Positions 20,867 to 28,791 of a stretch of DNA of 54,305 nt are shown here, piece after piece. This DNA is from Desulfotignum sp. (GTDB taxonomy: Bacteria; Desulfobacterota; Desulfobacteria; Desulfobacterales; Desulfobacteraceae). The stretch covers positions 1 through 54,305 of the forward strand of contig JAIPDL010000016.1 of assembly GCA_021737695.1 (NCBI GenBank), read 5' to 3'. Within the stretch, counting starts at the first letter, position 1; the number at the start of each line of letters is the position of its first letter. The translations under genes were made by a program, and so were the position numbers. Below the pieces are notes generated by a model. It worked only from the letters and a program-made list of their open reading frames with translations, did no database searches and was not told the origin of the DNA.

Positions 20867-22916
20867 TTCTGAGGTTATCCAGACGGCCATTGCCGGGAAA
20901 GCCCCTGATGCTGGTGGAGAGATCCGGGCCGATTGTCCGAAATGTGGCGGCGGCCAGCGTGACACCCTGGGCGTGAACGTCACCACCGGCGCTTTCCATT
21001 GTTTCAGGTGTGACCTTCGGGGCAATCTCAAGGGAAACGGAACCGATAAGAAACCCCTGGCGCAATTCCTTAATGACCAGGCCCGGCCAGTCAACACACA
21101 CCCATATGCAGAGAAAAAGCAGATCCAGCCAAACGAGATCCGGCAGGACCAACACGGAAACTGGATCATTCCTTTTATGGATCAGGCCGGACGGCTGCAA
21201 ACCATCCAGTTTATCAAGCCAGAGAAAAAGCCCGGAGAGAAAGACAAATTTTTCCTGAGCAAGGCCAAAAACGGCGGCATGGGGTTCAAGGGCGCGGCCC
21301 ATATCATCGAGGGCAGCGAAGACACCATTATATGGTGTGAAGGTATCGCCACAGGGTGGAGCATACACCATGCCACCGGCGCAACGGTTTTATGCTGCGG
21401 CAGCAAGGATAATCTGGACCCTGTGATGGCGTGGAGCGTGGGCCGGTATCCAGACTCAAAGAAAATACTTGCAGGCGATAACGACAAGTCAGGTGATGGG
21501 CAGCGGGTTGGAGCGGCAGCGGCCAGAAAATACAAGATTCTGTTTGCCTGTCCTGGCATGAACGGCGATTTCAACGACATGGCCATTGATGCCGGGTTGG
21601 ATGCTGTTAAAAAGGTTCTGGACAATGCCAAGGTGCCGGGACAAGCCGATGACGTCAAGATCCCGGACGGTATTAATGCAGCGGATCTGCTGAAAAAGAT
21701 TTTCCCGGACCCCAGGTGGGCCGTCAAGGGAGTATTGCCGGAAGGGTTGACTATCTTAGGGGGCAAGCCCAAGGCTGGCAAGTCTATTCTGGCGCTGAAT
21801 TTATGCCTTCAGATTGCTTTGGGCGGCAAGGCCATGCAGGTGATCCCGGTTGAGCAAGGAACCACCTTATATCTGGCCCTGGAAGATGTTCAACGGAGAT
21901 TGAAAGAGCGTATCGGCAGGATGCTGGAATTTGACCCGGCCCCGGACAATCTTCTGCTGTTCACTGAATGGCCCCGGCTGGGTGAAGGTGGTGCTAGGGC
22001 CCTGGACAAGATCCTGGCAGATAACACAGACACCCGGCTGCTTGTCATTGACACCCTGGCAAAGATCCGGCCACCATCCAAAAGCAACGGCAATCTATAT
22101 TCTGATGATTATGCCGTCATAGACACCCTGAAGCGCATTGCCGACAAACATGAGGTGTCTGTCCTGATTGTCCATCATCTGCGGAAAATGGAAGGTGATG
22201 ACGTATTCGACACCTTTTCCGGCACCCTGGGGCTGACCGGCGCTGCTGATGGTCTGATGGTGATGAGGCGCAACGGAACCGGGCAGATGATCTTTTCTTT
22301 GAGGGGCCGGGATGTTGAGGAGCAGGAGTATGTCCTTGAATTTGATCCCTGGATGTTCTCATGGAAAATTGCCGGGAAAGCCGTTGACGTCAAATCTACC
22401 GATGAAAAGCAGATTTTGTTCGACTGTCTCAAGGATGCCGATGGACCCATGACACCCAAAGAGATCGAAGATACCACCGGACTACGAGGGCATTATATCC
22501 GAAAAACTTTACCGGCACTGCTGAAGGAAGGGACAGTACAAAAACTCAAAAGAGGACAGTACCAATATATAAATATTGGGAACAACGGGAACAACGGGAA
22601 CAACGGGAACAACGGGAACAACGGGAACAACGGGAACAATCCTGATGAATCGGCAGAGATTGTTCCTGAGTTGTTCCCGCCCGATACAACCGGGAACAAT
22701 TGCCGGGAACAATTGAAAGGCAGTAATGACAAGGGTTCTGGCGCTATTGTTCCCAATGTTCCCAATGTGCCTACCCTGTGCGGGAACAATTGCAAGTATG
22801 CGGATCTGGAAAACATGGTCTGTATCTTTGAGTTAATCACGGGCGGCGATGATGAGCCGACACCACTTGACCAGGCAGCGGAAAACTGTCCGGCAAGGAA
22901 AGGGGCTGGATCATGA
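20850..22916 (+). CDS. Primase-helicase (zinc finger, TOPRIM, RepA-like ATPase)
   Basis: A 688-aa replication protein. Zinc finger C29-PK-C32 and C51-FR-C54; a TOPRIM domain (~155-235) with IIWCEGIATGWS and the acidic GDNDKSGDG; a RepA/KaiC-like ATPase with Walker A GGKPKAGKS (~304-312) and Walker B RLLVIDTLAK (~397-406); a sensor IVHHLRKMEGD; then a winged-helix segment (~515-570). Residues 577-597 are seven GNN repeats followed by a variable tail with two further Cys motifs. This organisation is typical of phage satellites and small integrative elements that replicate autonomously. It overlaps both neighbours (17 nt, and ATGA at the end). The repeats may double as DNA iterons. Confidence 0.9.
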   Translation: MTHSFDSEVIQTAIAGKAPDAGGEIRADCPKCGGGQRDTLGVNVTTGAFHCFRCDLRGNLKGNGTDKKPLAQFLNDQARPVNTHPYAEKKQIQPNEIRQDQHGNWIIPFMDQAGRLQTIQFIKPEKKPGEKDKFFLSKAKNGGMGFKGAAHIIEGSEDTIIWCEGIATGWSIHHATGATVLCCGSKDNLDPVMAWSVGRYPDSKKILAGDNDKSGDGQRVGAAAARKYKILFACPGMNGDFNDMAIDAGLDAVKKVLDNAKVPGQADDVKIPDGINAADLLKKIFPDPRWAVKGVLPEGLTILGGKPKAGKSILALNLCLQIALGGKAMQVIPVEQGTTLYLALEDVQRRLKERIGRMLEFDPAPDNLLLFTEWPRLGEGGARALDKILADNTDTRLLVIDTLAKIRPPSKSNGNLYSDDYAVIDTLKRIADKHEVSVLIVHHLRKMEGDDVFDTFSGTLGLTGAADGLMVMRRNGTGQMIFSLRGRDVEEQEYVLEFDPWMFSWKIAGKAVDVKSTDEKQILFDCLKDADGPMTPKEIEDTTGLRGHYIRKTLPALLKEGTVQKLKRGQYQYINIGNNGNNGNNGNNGNNGNNGNNPDESAEIVPELFPPDTTGNNCREQLKGSNDKGSGAIVPNVPNVPTLCGNNCKYADLENMVCIFELITGGDDEPTPLDQAAENCPARKGAGS
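22578..22790. repeat. Iteron-like GGGAACAAY array, candidate replication origin
   Basis: Seven tandem 9-bp GGGAACAAY units at 22578-22640, then scattered exact copies at 22692, 22705 and 22782 (direct), 22670 and 22746 (inverted), and near-matches at 22659 and 22755. Copies fall in more than one reading frame and on both strands, which coding alone does not explain. Position at the 3' end of the primase-helicase gene fits an iteron-type origin; function is inference. Confidence 0.6.
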
Positions 22917-23143
22917 CACCGGAACAAACAATCAAGCATTGTCTGCATGGATACCACCAAGATTTCAGGCGGGCAAACCTGACAGATCACCCTTATGACA
23001 AGCGATACCACTACGGCAGGGCGGATGCGTTTCTGGAAGTGGTGGAGGCCGTGGCGAATGCTGCGGGGATCACAGCCAGTCAGGTTAAAAAGATCCAGGA
23101 ACAGGTTATCAAAGAGCGGCACGAATCCGGGGCCGACCGATAA
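22913..23143 (+). CDS. Small element protein, 76 aa
   Basis: Starts in an ATGA overlap with the primase-helicase stop. Helical and basic/acidic mixed (HCLHGYHQDFRRANLTDHPY, then YHYGRADAFLEVVEAVANAA). No recognised family; the end GITASQVKKIQEQVI is amphipathic. Coupling to the replication gene suggests an accessory of replication or copy control, which the sequence cannot confirm. Confidence 0.65.
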   Translation: MTPEQTIKHCLHGYHQDFRRANLTDHPYDKRYHYGRADAFLEVVEAVANAAGITASQVKKIQEQVIKERHESGADR

Positions 23144-23206
23144 GGCACCGGCATTTTATAACCGGCTGCTGGATCACCCGGCAGCCAAACATGAAAGGAC
23201 GGATTT

Positions 23207-23416
23207 ATGGATGATCGAGAAGAACGGGAAATTGAACTTTTGAGAGAAGCAGGCGCATTAGTTGGAAAACTGCTGGATTTTTGGGGCGAGAACAAAGGCC
23301 CCTGGACGTTTGGAAGAAAGCAGCACCCCTGGACGATGCCGGGATGGAAGAAGGAAATTTACCTGAATGCAGTTAACACAAAACACACAAAACAGGAAAG
23401 GATTGAAAAATGGTAA
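23207..23416 (+). CDS. Small element protein, 69 aa
   Basis: Preceded by AAAGGACGG. A charged helix (DDREEREIELLREAGALVGK) is followed by an aromatic-rich stretch with WGENKGPW and HPWTMPGWKKEIY, five Trp in 69 residues, then a basic tail. Unrecognised. Its last 7 nt overlap the next gene. The aromatic middle is odd for such a short soluble protein. Confidence 0.6.
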   Translation: MDDREEREIELLREAGALVGKLLDFWGENKGPWTFGRKQHPWTMPGWKKEIYLNAVNTKHTKQERIEKW

Positions 23417-23670
23417 CTGAGCATTGGAAAAATGATGATTTAAAAATGAGCGAAACGGACGAAAAACTACTCCAGGGACTGAAGGACGCGGCCCCAGATA
23501 CCCGGTTGAAAGTGGCTGTCAACCTGGCCAAGGCCGGACATTGGGCTGTCATCTCATGTATCCCCGGGCTGCATGATGCTGTCCGGGCTGCCATGTCCCA
23601 AGAAAACAATCTGAGTTTTGATTCAACCCGGGCCGTGGCTGTTCCTATCGGCGCCATGGATATGGAATAG
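23410..23670 (+). CDS. Small element protein, 86 aa
   Basis: Starts in an ATGGTAA overlap with the previous gene. Acidic N-terminus (MVTEHWKNDDLKMSETDEKL) and a hydrophobic helical centre (RLKVAVNLAKAGHWAVISCI). No transmembrane prediction is safe. Unrecognised; part of the tightly spaced run downstream of the primase-helicase. Confidence 0.6.
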   Translation: MVTEHWKNDDLKMSETDEKLLQGLKDAAPDTRLKVAVNLAKAGHWAVISCIPGLHDAVRAAMSQENNLSFDSTRAVAVPIGAMDME

Positions 23671-23681
23671 GAGGTGGGCAG

Positions 23682-24260
23682 ATGAAAGCATGGTTCAAGA
23701 TCCTGAGCGGGAAAACCACCAGCACCCCGGCAGAAATCGCCGGAGAAATCGACAATCTCAAAACGGAACAGGCCGATGTTTCGGAACGGCTGGCAGCGGC
23801 AAAAGAAACCCTTGAAACGGCGCGTTTGTCTTTTTACGGGGGGCAGGGCAGCCAAGATGATGTTGACACCAAGGAACAAGGGGTTAAGGCCCTTCAGATT
23901 GAGGCAGACACCCTGAGCCGAGCCCTGGCGGATCTGGATAAAAAGCACAGTGAAGCCGTGGCAGCGGAACGTCAAGCAATGGTTGCCGAGATTGACCGAA
24001 AGATAGCGGATCTGCGGCAGTTTTTGGCGGATCTGAGGCCGCAGTATGTACGAGCCAAGGTCATGGTTGAAACCTTCGAGCGGTTATTTACAGGACCAAC
24101 CACAATGGTTGGAGCGCCAAGCACGGAATTATTGCTCATAAGTCGCAATGAGCGGGCCGAATTCCAGGCGGAAATTGACAAAATCGTTCAGGGTCACGGC
24201 CCCATTTCGATTGAAATTCAGGAACTGCAGCAACAAAAGGAACAACTACTCAAGGGTTAA
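23682..24260 (+). CDS. Coiled-coil element protein, 192 aa
   Basis: Preceded by GAGGTG. Two long coiled coils (~25-110, with IDNLKTEQADVSERLAAAKE and later DTLSRALADLDKKHSEAVAA) and a third helical end (IEIQELQQQKEQLLKG) flank a small globular part near 130-165. No signal or catalytic motif. Such proteins in phages and satellites can be scaffold-like or replication-associated; nothing decides here. Confidence 0.65.
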   Translation: MKAWFKILSGKTTSTPAEIAGEIDNLKTEQADVSERLAAAKETLETARLSFYGGQGSQDDVDTKEQGVKALQIEADTLSRALADLDKKHSEAVAAERQAMVAEIDRKIADLRQFLADLRPQYVRAKVMVETFERLFTGPTTMVGAPSTELLLISRNERAEFQAEIDKIVQGHGPISIEIQELQQQKEQLLKG

Positions 24261-24318
24261 CCATCCGGCAGACCACAGCCTTGTGGACAGTGGGAGCGTG
24301 AAATGACTTTGGGCGGGC

Positions 24319-24346
24319 CGACCGGGAGCCCGGCGCGAGATCCCGG
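24319..24346. repeat. Hairpin between element genes
   Basis: ACCGGGA and TCCCGGT flank a 13-base GC-rich loop in the 272-base gap 24261-24532. The gap also has a direct repeat GAGTACC twice near 24463-24476 and TTGACA near 24365 that could serve a promoter for the next gene. No convincing gene is in it. Confidence 0.4.
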
Positions 24347-24532
24347 TACACACACCAGGAATGCTTGACACTAAGGGCCAGAAAAAACAAAAGGTTCTTT
24401 CAGCGGATGGCGTTAACATGGTTTCCGATATCGCAGTTTTCCCACAGTTGCAAACAAAAAAAGCGAGTACCGAGTACCACAAAGTGACACCATACCGAAA
24501 ACTTCAAACCATTATGAACAAAGGACGGGATC

Positions 24533-25033
24533 ATGTTTTTAACAGTAACCCAGTTTGCAGAAAAACGGAACGTGACCGGGCGCTATGTCAGGAAATTAAT
24601 TCAAACCGGAAAAATTACCAGAAAATCATGGAAAATGCAGGGTAAGCAATACCGCATTGACCCGGTCAAAGCTGGCAAGGATCTATCTGAAAATCTGGAC
24701 CGGATTTATAACCCTGTCAGACCTTCAGATGAACTTGAACAATTCCCGGACCCAGACCAAACCGACCGGCTGGAGATCCAGGACCAGGCGGCGGACGTGG
24801 CCTGTGAAGGTGAGGAATTCTTTCCGGGGGGTTATACGCACCCATGGGCGATATGGGCGGCCCGGTATGTGGGAGAGCTTTTTCTTCTGTCACCCGACCG
24901 CGTTACCATTGAGCGGATCAGCAAAACGGAATGGCGGCTGCGGGTTGATGATATTGACGATGAAGACTTTGAGCCCTGCCCGTGGGCCGTGACAATGACG
25001 TTTGATTTCGATCCGAATCTGGTGGATGGTTGA
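24533..25033 (+). CDS. HTH DNA-binding protein, terminase-small-subunit-like
   Basis: A 166-aa protein. The N-terminus is a winged/HTH start (TVTQFAEKRNVTGRYVRKLI) followed by MQGKQYRIDPVKAGKDLSEN and LDRIYNPVRP; an IDP...A...L..NLD pattern after an HTH is common in Nu1-type small terminase subunits. The rest is acidic and aromatic (HPWAIWAARYVGELFLL). It is the last gene before a strong terminator. If truly a small terminase-like protein, it would redirect helper-phage packaging as in satellites; equally it may be a simple regulator. Confidence 0.6.
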   Translation: MFLTVTQFAEKRNVTGRYVRKLIQTGKITRKSWKMQGKQYRIDPVKAGKDLSENLDRIYNPVRPSDELEQFPDPDQTDRLEIQDQAADVACEGEEFFPGGYTHPWAIWAARYVGELFLLSPDRVTIERISKTEWRLRVDDIDDEDFEPCPWAVTMTFDFDPNLVDG

Positions 25034-25072
25034 TTCCAGACAGGTTAAAAAATGATTGACACCACAACCATG

Positions 25073-25105
25073 AAGCCCCTGGGAGAAATTCCAGGGGCTT
25101 TTTTT
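25073..25105 (+). terminator. Terminator of the element 2 operon
   Basis: Stem AAGCCCCTGG / CCAGGGGCTT (25073-25082, 25091-25100), 8-base loop, then TTTTT. Ends the rightward element operon 40 bases after the last stop. Confidence 0.92.
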
Positions 25106-25216
25106 GTGCGCGGGAGCCCTGCCCGAAAATTATAAAAACGAAATAACCGGATATAACGATCTAAAGCAAGGATTGAACCAAAGCACGGCCAGCAAGGTTT
25201 AAATAAGACTGGTACA

Positions 25217-25433
25217 ATAATTGCAGAAATCGACAAACAACGATTTAATGACCGGACCCGAACACCCCGGAGCAGATCCGGGAAAATGCCCGGCAGGTGG
25301 GCAAGGGTTGGAGCCTTTCAGTTTTAAATGGACCCGCACAACAAAAAGTCAGGCAGCACACCCCGGCAAAAATTAAACTATTCAACCAGCGGAGCATTTA
25401 CCCGGACCCTGGAACAAGGGAGCCGGGTTTTTT
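25217..25433 (+). ncRNA. Candidate structured small RNA at right end of element 2
   Basis: The 25106-25526 stretch has no good gene. A possible -10 TACAAT (25211-25216) is followed by a chain of hairpins: AAATCG/CGATTT near 25228-25246, a CCCGG...CCGGG stem near 25266-25283, and at 25400-25433 a terminator-like ACCCGG...CCGGGT stem followed by TTTTTT. A discrete RNA of about 215 nt is plausible. No family recognised and the -35 is weak. The 20-bp arm repeats follow at 25463-25510. Confidence 0.4.
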
Positions 25434-25462
25434 GTGCCTGGGGAGATTCAAAAAAAATGTCA

Positions 25463-25510
25463 GGTTGGATATACGGTTGGAACCTTTTAGGGTTGGATAT
25501 AGGGTTGGAA
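25463..25510. promoter_or_regulatory. Right arm repeats of element 2
   Basis: GGTTGGATATACGGTTGGAA (25463-25482) and GGTTGGATATAGGGTTGGAA (25491-25510), 28 bp apart, the same 20-bp unit as at the left end (18198-18217). Likely integrase arm sites. Confidence 0.65.
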
Positions 25511-25526
25511 TCGTTTTTCCTGGAAG

Positions 25527-25560
25527 CAAAAAAAAGGGCTTAGATTTGCACCTAAGCCCT
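25527..25560 (-). terminator. Element-borne replacement terminator for tRNA-Cys
   Basis: Stem AGGGCTTAG / CTAAGCCCT (25535-25543, 25552-25560), with a T-run on the minus strand. It sits after the same spacer as the original terminator at 17992-18020 but differs in sequence, so the element restores both tRNA end and termination. Confidence 0.85.
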
Positions 25561-25619
25561 TGATTTTATTATGGAGGCGGCTCCCGGATTCGAACCGGGG
25601 ATATCGGCTTTGCAGGCCG
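25555..25619. repeat. attR of element 2
   Basis: Direct repeat of 18017-18082. Covers the 3' 48 bases of tRNA-Cys plus the downstream spacer; identity to attL stops after GGCCG at 25619, where the intact tRNA continues. Confidence 0.93.
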
Positions 25620-25645
25620 TTGCCTTACCCCTTGGCCAAGCCGCC
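25572..25645 (-). tRNA. tRNA-Cys (GCA)
   Basis: A 74-nt tRNA with acceptor GGCGGCT/AGCCGCC, anticodon GCA in CTGCAAA, T loop TTCGAAT and encoded CCA. The 5' half is chromosomal and the 3' half comes from element 2. Followed by the tRNA-Gly gene upstream with 5 nt between, so both are cut from one transcript. Confidence 0.97.
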
Positions 25646-25650
25646 TTGAG

Positions 25651-25725
25651 TGGAGCGGGAAACGGGATTTGAACCCGCGACTTCGACCTTGGCAAGGTCG
25701 CACTCTACCACTGAGTTATTCCCGC
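25651..25725 (-). tRNA. tRNA-Gly (GCC)
   Basis: A 75-nt tRNA: acceptor GCGGGAA/TTCCCGC, anticodon GCC in TTGCCAA, T loop TTCAAAT, encoded CCA. First of a Gly-Cys pair read leftward. Confidence 0.97.
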
Positions 25726-25797
25726 TCAATCAAACAAATGCTATATTTATTTGATTTGCCTGTTTTTGTCAACCTGAAATTGGGTTGAATGTCTTTT

Positions 25798-26442
25798 TTA
25801 TTGGTTCTTTTTGTTCCAGTCCGCCATGAACGCGTCAATACCTTTGTCGGTCATGTGATGGGAGGCCAGCTTTTTCAACACGCCATAAGGAATCGTGGCA
25901 ATGTCAGCCCCCATCAGGGCCGCATCCAGCACATGCAGAGAGCTTCTGACACTGGCCACAATAATCTCGGTGTCAAAATCATAATTGGCAAAAATCTGAG
26001 CGATCTCGTTGACCAGTTCCATGCCTTCTTCAGCCAGATCATCCAGCCGGCCCACAAACGGAGACACATAGGTGGCCCCGGCTTTGGCCGCCATCAGGGC
26101 CTGGAGCGGAGAAAACACCAGGGTGACATTGGTTTTGATGCCTTCGGATGTCAGGGTTTTCACCGCTTTGAGTCCTTCCACGGTCATGGGAATCTTCACC
26201 ACAATGTTATCCGCGATTTTTGCAAGGTCCCGGGCTTCGGTCACCATCCCGTCATATTCCAGGCTGATGACTTCCGCGCTCACGGGTCCTGCCACCTCTT
26301 TGCAGATCCGGGCCACAATCTCTTTGAACTCCCCTTTTTCCTTGGCAATCAAAGACGGGTTTGTGGTGACGCCGTCCACCATGCCCATGCTGTTGGCATC
26401 CATGATCTGGTCGATATTGGCTGTATCAATAAAAAATTTCAC
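25798..26442 (-). CDS. tal: Transaldolase / fructose-6-phosphate aldolase family (MipB/TalC)
   Basis: A 214-aa small transaldolase: [27 protein letters not shown], Schiff-base lysine in [13 protein letters not shown] (~84), [18 protein letters not shown] and [11 protein letters not shown]. Transfers dihydroxyacetone units in the non-oxidative pentose phosphate pathway. Size is normal for subfamily 3B. The GTG start overlaps the folK stop (GTGA), so it is coupled to folK. Confidence 0.95.
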   Translation of the reverse strand: MKFFIDTANIDQIMDANSMGMVDGVTTNPSLIAKEKGEFKEIVARICKEVAGPVSAEVISLEYDGMVTEARDLAKIADNIVVKIPMTVEGLKAVKTLTSEGIKTNVTLVFSPLQALMAAKAGATYVSPFVGRLDDLAEEGMELVNEIAQIFANYDFDTEIIVASVRSSLHVLDAALMGADIATIPYGVLKKLASHHMTDKGIDAFMADWNKKNQ

Positions 26443-26963
26443 GCGTTTTCTTCCTCCTCATCCAGGGGGATCACCGCCTGGTTTTCCTGTGTTTCTATTT
26501 GATTGAACAATGCTTGTGTGGTCAACCCCAGTACCGGGTGCACTGTCCCGGGTTCTATATCACACATGGGCCGTAATACAAAATGTCTTTCATGCATCCG
26601 GGGATGGGGTATTTCCAGTTCCGGGGTTTTCATGATCCGGTCATCAAAATAAATAATATCCAGATCGATTTTCCGGGGGCCGAATCGAAAGGATTTTCCC
26701 TGTTTATCCATGCTGGATTCAATCTGTTTCAGCATGTTGAGCAGGGCCCGGGGATCAGACGTGCGGCATCGGATTTTCACGGCGGCGTTCACAAACCAGT
26801 CCTGGTCCACAAAATTCTGGGGCTGGGTTTTATAAAACCGGGACACGGCCATCACCTCGATCTGTTCATGGGTATCCAGGCAGGCAATGGCCAGATGAAG
26901 ATTGGCCGGTTTATCGCCTTTGTTGGAACCAATGCTTAACACGGCCGTGGAAACATCCGGCAT
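26439..26963 (-). CDS. folK: 7,8-dihydro-6-hydroxymethylpterin pyrophosphokinase
   Basis: A 174-aa [21 protein letters not shown] at the start, [19 protein letters not shown], the signature [17 protein letters not shown] (~90-106) and [13 protein letters not shown]. Attaches pyrophosphate to the pterin in folate synthesis. Its start overlaps the lipoprotein stop (TAATG). Other folate genes are not adjacent. Confidence 0.95.
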   Translation of the reverse strand: MPDVSTAVLSIGSNKGDKPANLHLAIACLDTHEQIEVMAVSRFYKTQPQNFVDQDWFVNAAVKIRCRTSDPRALLNMLKQIESSMDKQGKSFRFGPRKIDLDIIYFDDRIMKTPELEIPHPRMHERHFVLRPMCDIEPGTVHPVLGLTTQALFNQIETQENQAVIPLDEEEENA

Positions 26964-27415
26964 TACGGCACCTCCACGACCACGGTGCGGGAGTACTTGG
27001 ACCGGACATCATGGTCTCCCACGGCCTGGACCCTGAAATACCGGACCCCGGGTTCCGGCACGGGCATCTGAAACACCATGACCGGCACAGGCACCTGTCC
27101 CACGGATTCAAAAACAAACGGGCAGCCTTCGCACGCTGCGGGCATGGCCATGGACACGTCAAAATACTCAGGGGGCAGTGCGGCATCGTCCGGGTCGGTC
27201 TCATGGGTCCAGGTCAGAGTCAATTGGCCATTGTTCAGAGAGGCTGTAGGATCCCCGGGGGATGCCACGCGCTGCCCGGGTTTTTCCGGGGCCCTGGGCG
27301 GGGCTTTTTTTCCGCACCCGATTCCGGCAGCCATCACCACCAGACACAGGCACATCCCGGTAATCACGGAGGTCCTTGCCCTTCCCCGTTCCATCCATCC
27401 CTGGAAAAATTTCAT
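26963..27415 (-). CDS. Predicted lipoprotein downstream of argH
   Basis: A 150-aa lipoprotein: basic N-terminus, hydrophobic stretch TSVITGMCLCLVVMAAG, lipobox GIGC near residue 34, then GKKAPPRAPEKPG, a proline-rich linker like that of LptM-type lipoproteins that often follow argH or lysA. The rest is a single fibronectin III-like beta domain (NGQLTLTWTHETDP, then RYFRVQAVGDHDVRSKYSRT). Coupled to argH (ATGA overlap). Function unknown; an envelope role is likely. Confidence 0.8.
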   Translation of the reverse strand: MKFFQGWMERGRARTSVITGMCLCLVVMAAGIGCGKKAPPRAPEKPGQRVASPGDPTASLNNGQLTLTWTHETDPDDAALPPEYFDVSMAMPAACEGCPFVFESVGQVPVPVMVFQMPVPEPGVRYFRVQAVGDHDVRSKYSRTVVVEVP

Positions 27416-28791
27416 GAATTCAATTCCTTTTGCGCCTTTTCAACCGCAGCCCGGACATTGTCAAATCCCGTGCCGCCGGCGGAGATCCTGCGACCCACCA
27501 CCTGATCCAGGCGGATAAATTCATACACATCTTCGGTTACCAGATCACTGAGTTGTTTGAACTGAACCAGGCTCAGATCATCCAGTTCTTTTTTCTCCGC
27601 AATGGCCAGGGCCACGGCTTTTCCGGCCACAGCATGGGCCTGGCGAAACGGCATGCCTTTGTTCACCAGGTAATCGGCAAAATCCGTGGCATTTAAAAAT
27701 CCCTGACCGCAGGCGGCCCGCATCCGGTCCTTGTGCACCGTGATGTGGGGAAACATCCGGGTATACACCTCCAGACAGATGGACAGGGTGTCCACTGTAT
27801 CAAACAACGGCTCCTTGTCCTCCTGCATGTCTTTATTATACGCCATGGGCAATGATTTCATGGTGGTGAAAATCGCCATCAGATTGCCCACCACCCGGCC
27901 GGTCTTGCCCCGGACCAGTTCGGCCACATCCGGGTTTTTCTTCTGGGGCATGATACTGGACCCGGTGGTAAAGGCATCGGAAATGGTGATGAATCCGAAT
28001 TCCGATGACGACCACAGAATCAGTTCTTCGGACAGCCGGGACAGATGAATCATGCAGATCCCGGCATGGGAGATGAATTCCATGATAAAATCTCTGTCAG
28101 ACACCGCATCCATGCTGTTTTCGCACACCCTTTCAAACCCCAGGACCTGCCGGGTGAACTCTCTGTCCACGGGATAGGTGGTGCCAGCCAGAGCTGCTGT
28201 GCCCAAAGGCATGACATCCATGCGTTTATACGCATCAGCAAACCGGTCTTTATCCCTTTTGAGCATTTCATAGTATGCCATGAGATGATGGGCAAACAGC
28301 ACGGGCTGGGCCCGCTGCATATGGGTATATCCGGGCGTGATCACGTCCGGATGGGCCTTGGCCAGATTCACCAGGGCGTTTTGAAACCCCGTGATCCGGT
28401 CCATGATCTGACGGGTTTCGTTTTTAAGGAAAATCCGGATATCCAGGGCCACCTGATCGTTGCGGCTTCTACCCGTGTGCAGTTTTTTGGCCAGATCTCC
28501 GCACTCCTGGCCTAAGGCATCTTCCACATGCATATGGATATCTTCCAGGGAATCGGAAAACGGCACCTCATTGTTTTCAATCCGGATTCGGACCCGTTCC
28601 AGGCCTGCCAGAAGGGTATCTGCTTCATCTCTGGCAATGATCTGCTGTTTGGCCATCATTTTCAGATGGGCCATGCTGCCTTCGATGTCACTGGCATACA
28701 GCCGCTTGTCCACATCAATGGAGGCATTGAATTTTTCCACCAGGGTATCCGTATCTTCGGAAAACCGCCCTCCCCACAATTTATCACTCAT
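27412..28791 (-). CDS. argH: Argininosuccinate lyase
   Basis: A 459-aa full-length enzyme: KLWGGRFSEDTDTLVEKFNA, HTGRSRNDQVALDIRI, TPGYTHMQRAQPVLFAHH and the fumarase-family signature TGSSIMPQKKNPDVAELVRG (~277). Last step of arginine synthesis, splitting argininosuccinate to arginine and fumarate. It overlaps argF by 8 nt; argG, often placed between the two, is not in this window. Confidence 0.97.
   Translation of the reverse strand: MSDKLWGGRFSEDTDTLVEKFNASIDVDKRLYASDIEGSMAHLKMMAKQQIIARDEADTLLAGLERVRIRIENNEVPFSDSLEDIHMHVEDALGQECGDLAKKLHTGRSRNDQVALDIRIFLKNETRQIMDRITGFQNALVNLAKAHPDVITPGYTHMQRAQPVLFAHHLMAYYEMLKRDKDRFADAYKRMDVMPLGTAALAGTTYPVDREFTRQVLGFERVCENSMDAVSDRDFIMEFISHAGICMIHLSRLSEELILWSSSEFGFITISDAFTTGSSIMPQKKNPDVAELVRGKTGRVVGNLMAIFTTMKSLPMAYNKDMQEDKEPLFDTVDTLSICLEVYTRMFPHITVHKDRMRAACGQGFLNATDFADYLVNKGMPFRQAHAVAGKAVALAIAEKKELDDLSLVQFKQLSDLVTEDVYEFIRLDQVVGRRISAGGTGFDNVRAAVEKAQKELNS

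Larger units (their letters stand above)
18035..25619. mobile_element. Integrative element 2, complete, in tRNA-Cys
   Basis: Bounded by attL (18017-18082) and attR (25555-25619), about 7.6 kb. All genes read rightward: integrase, 309-aa HTH/Cys-cluster protein, AlpA-like factor, TTAW small protein, primase-helicase, four small genes and a DNA-binding protein, then a non-coding right end with a candidate small RNA. It carries its own integration and replication functions but no visible capsid, portal, tail, relaxase or coupling protein. This is the pattern of phage satellites or of minimal mobilisable islands. The intact tRNA-Cys lies at the right end, its 3' part supplied by the element. Confidence 0.9.

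Noticed and set aside
22578..22640. 9-bp repeats taken as simple slippage only
   Set aside because: Slippage explains the tandem block but not the scattered and inverted exact copies downstream, so it is kept as an iteron candidate.
24361..24645. A 94-codon frame in the gap before the HTH gene
   Set aside because: No ribosome site, overlaps the start of the better-supported 24533 gene in another frame, and shows no domain character.
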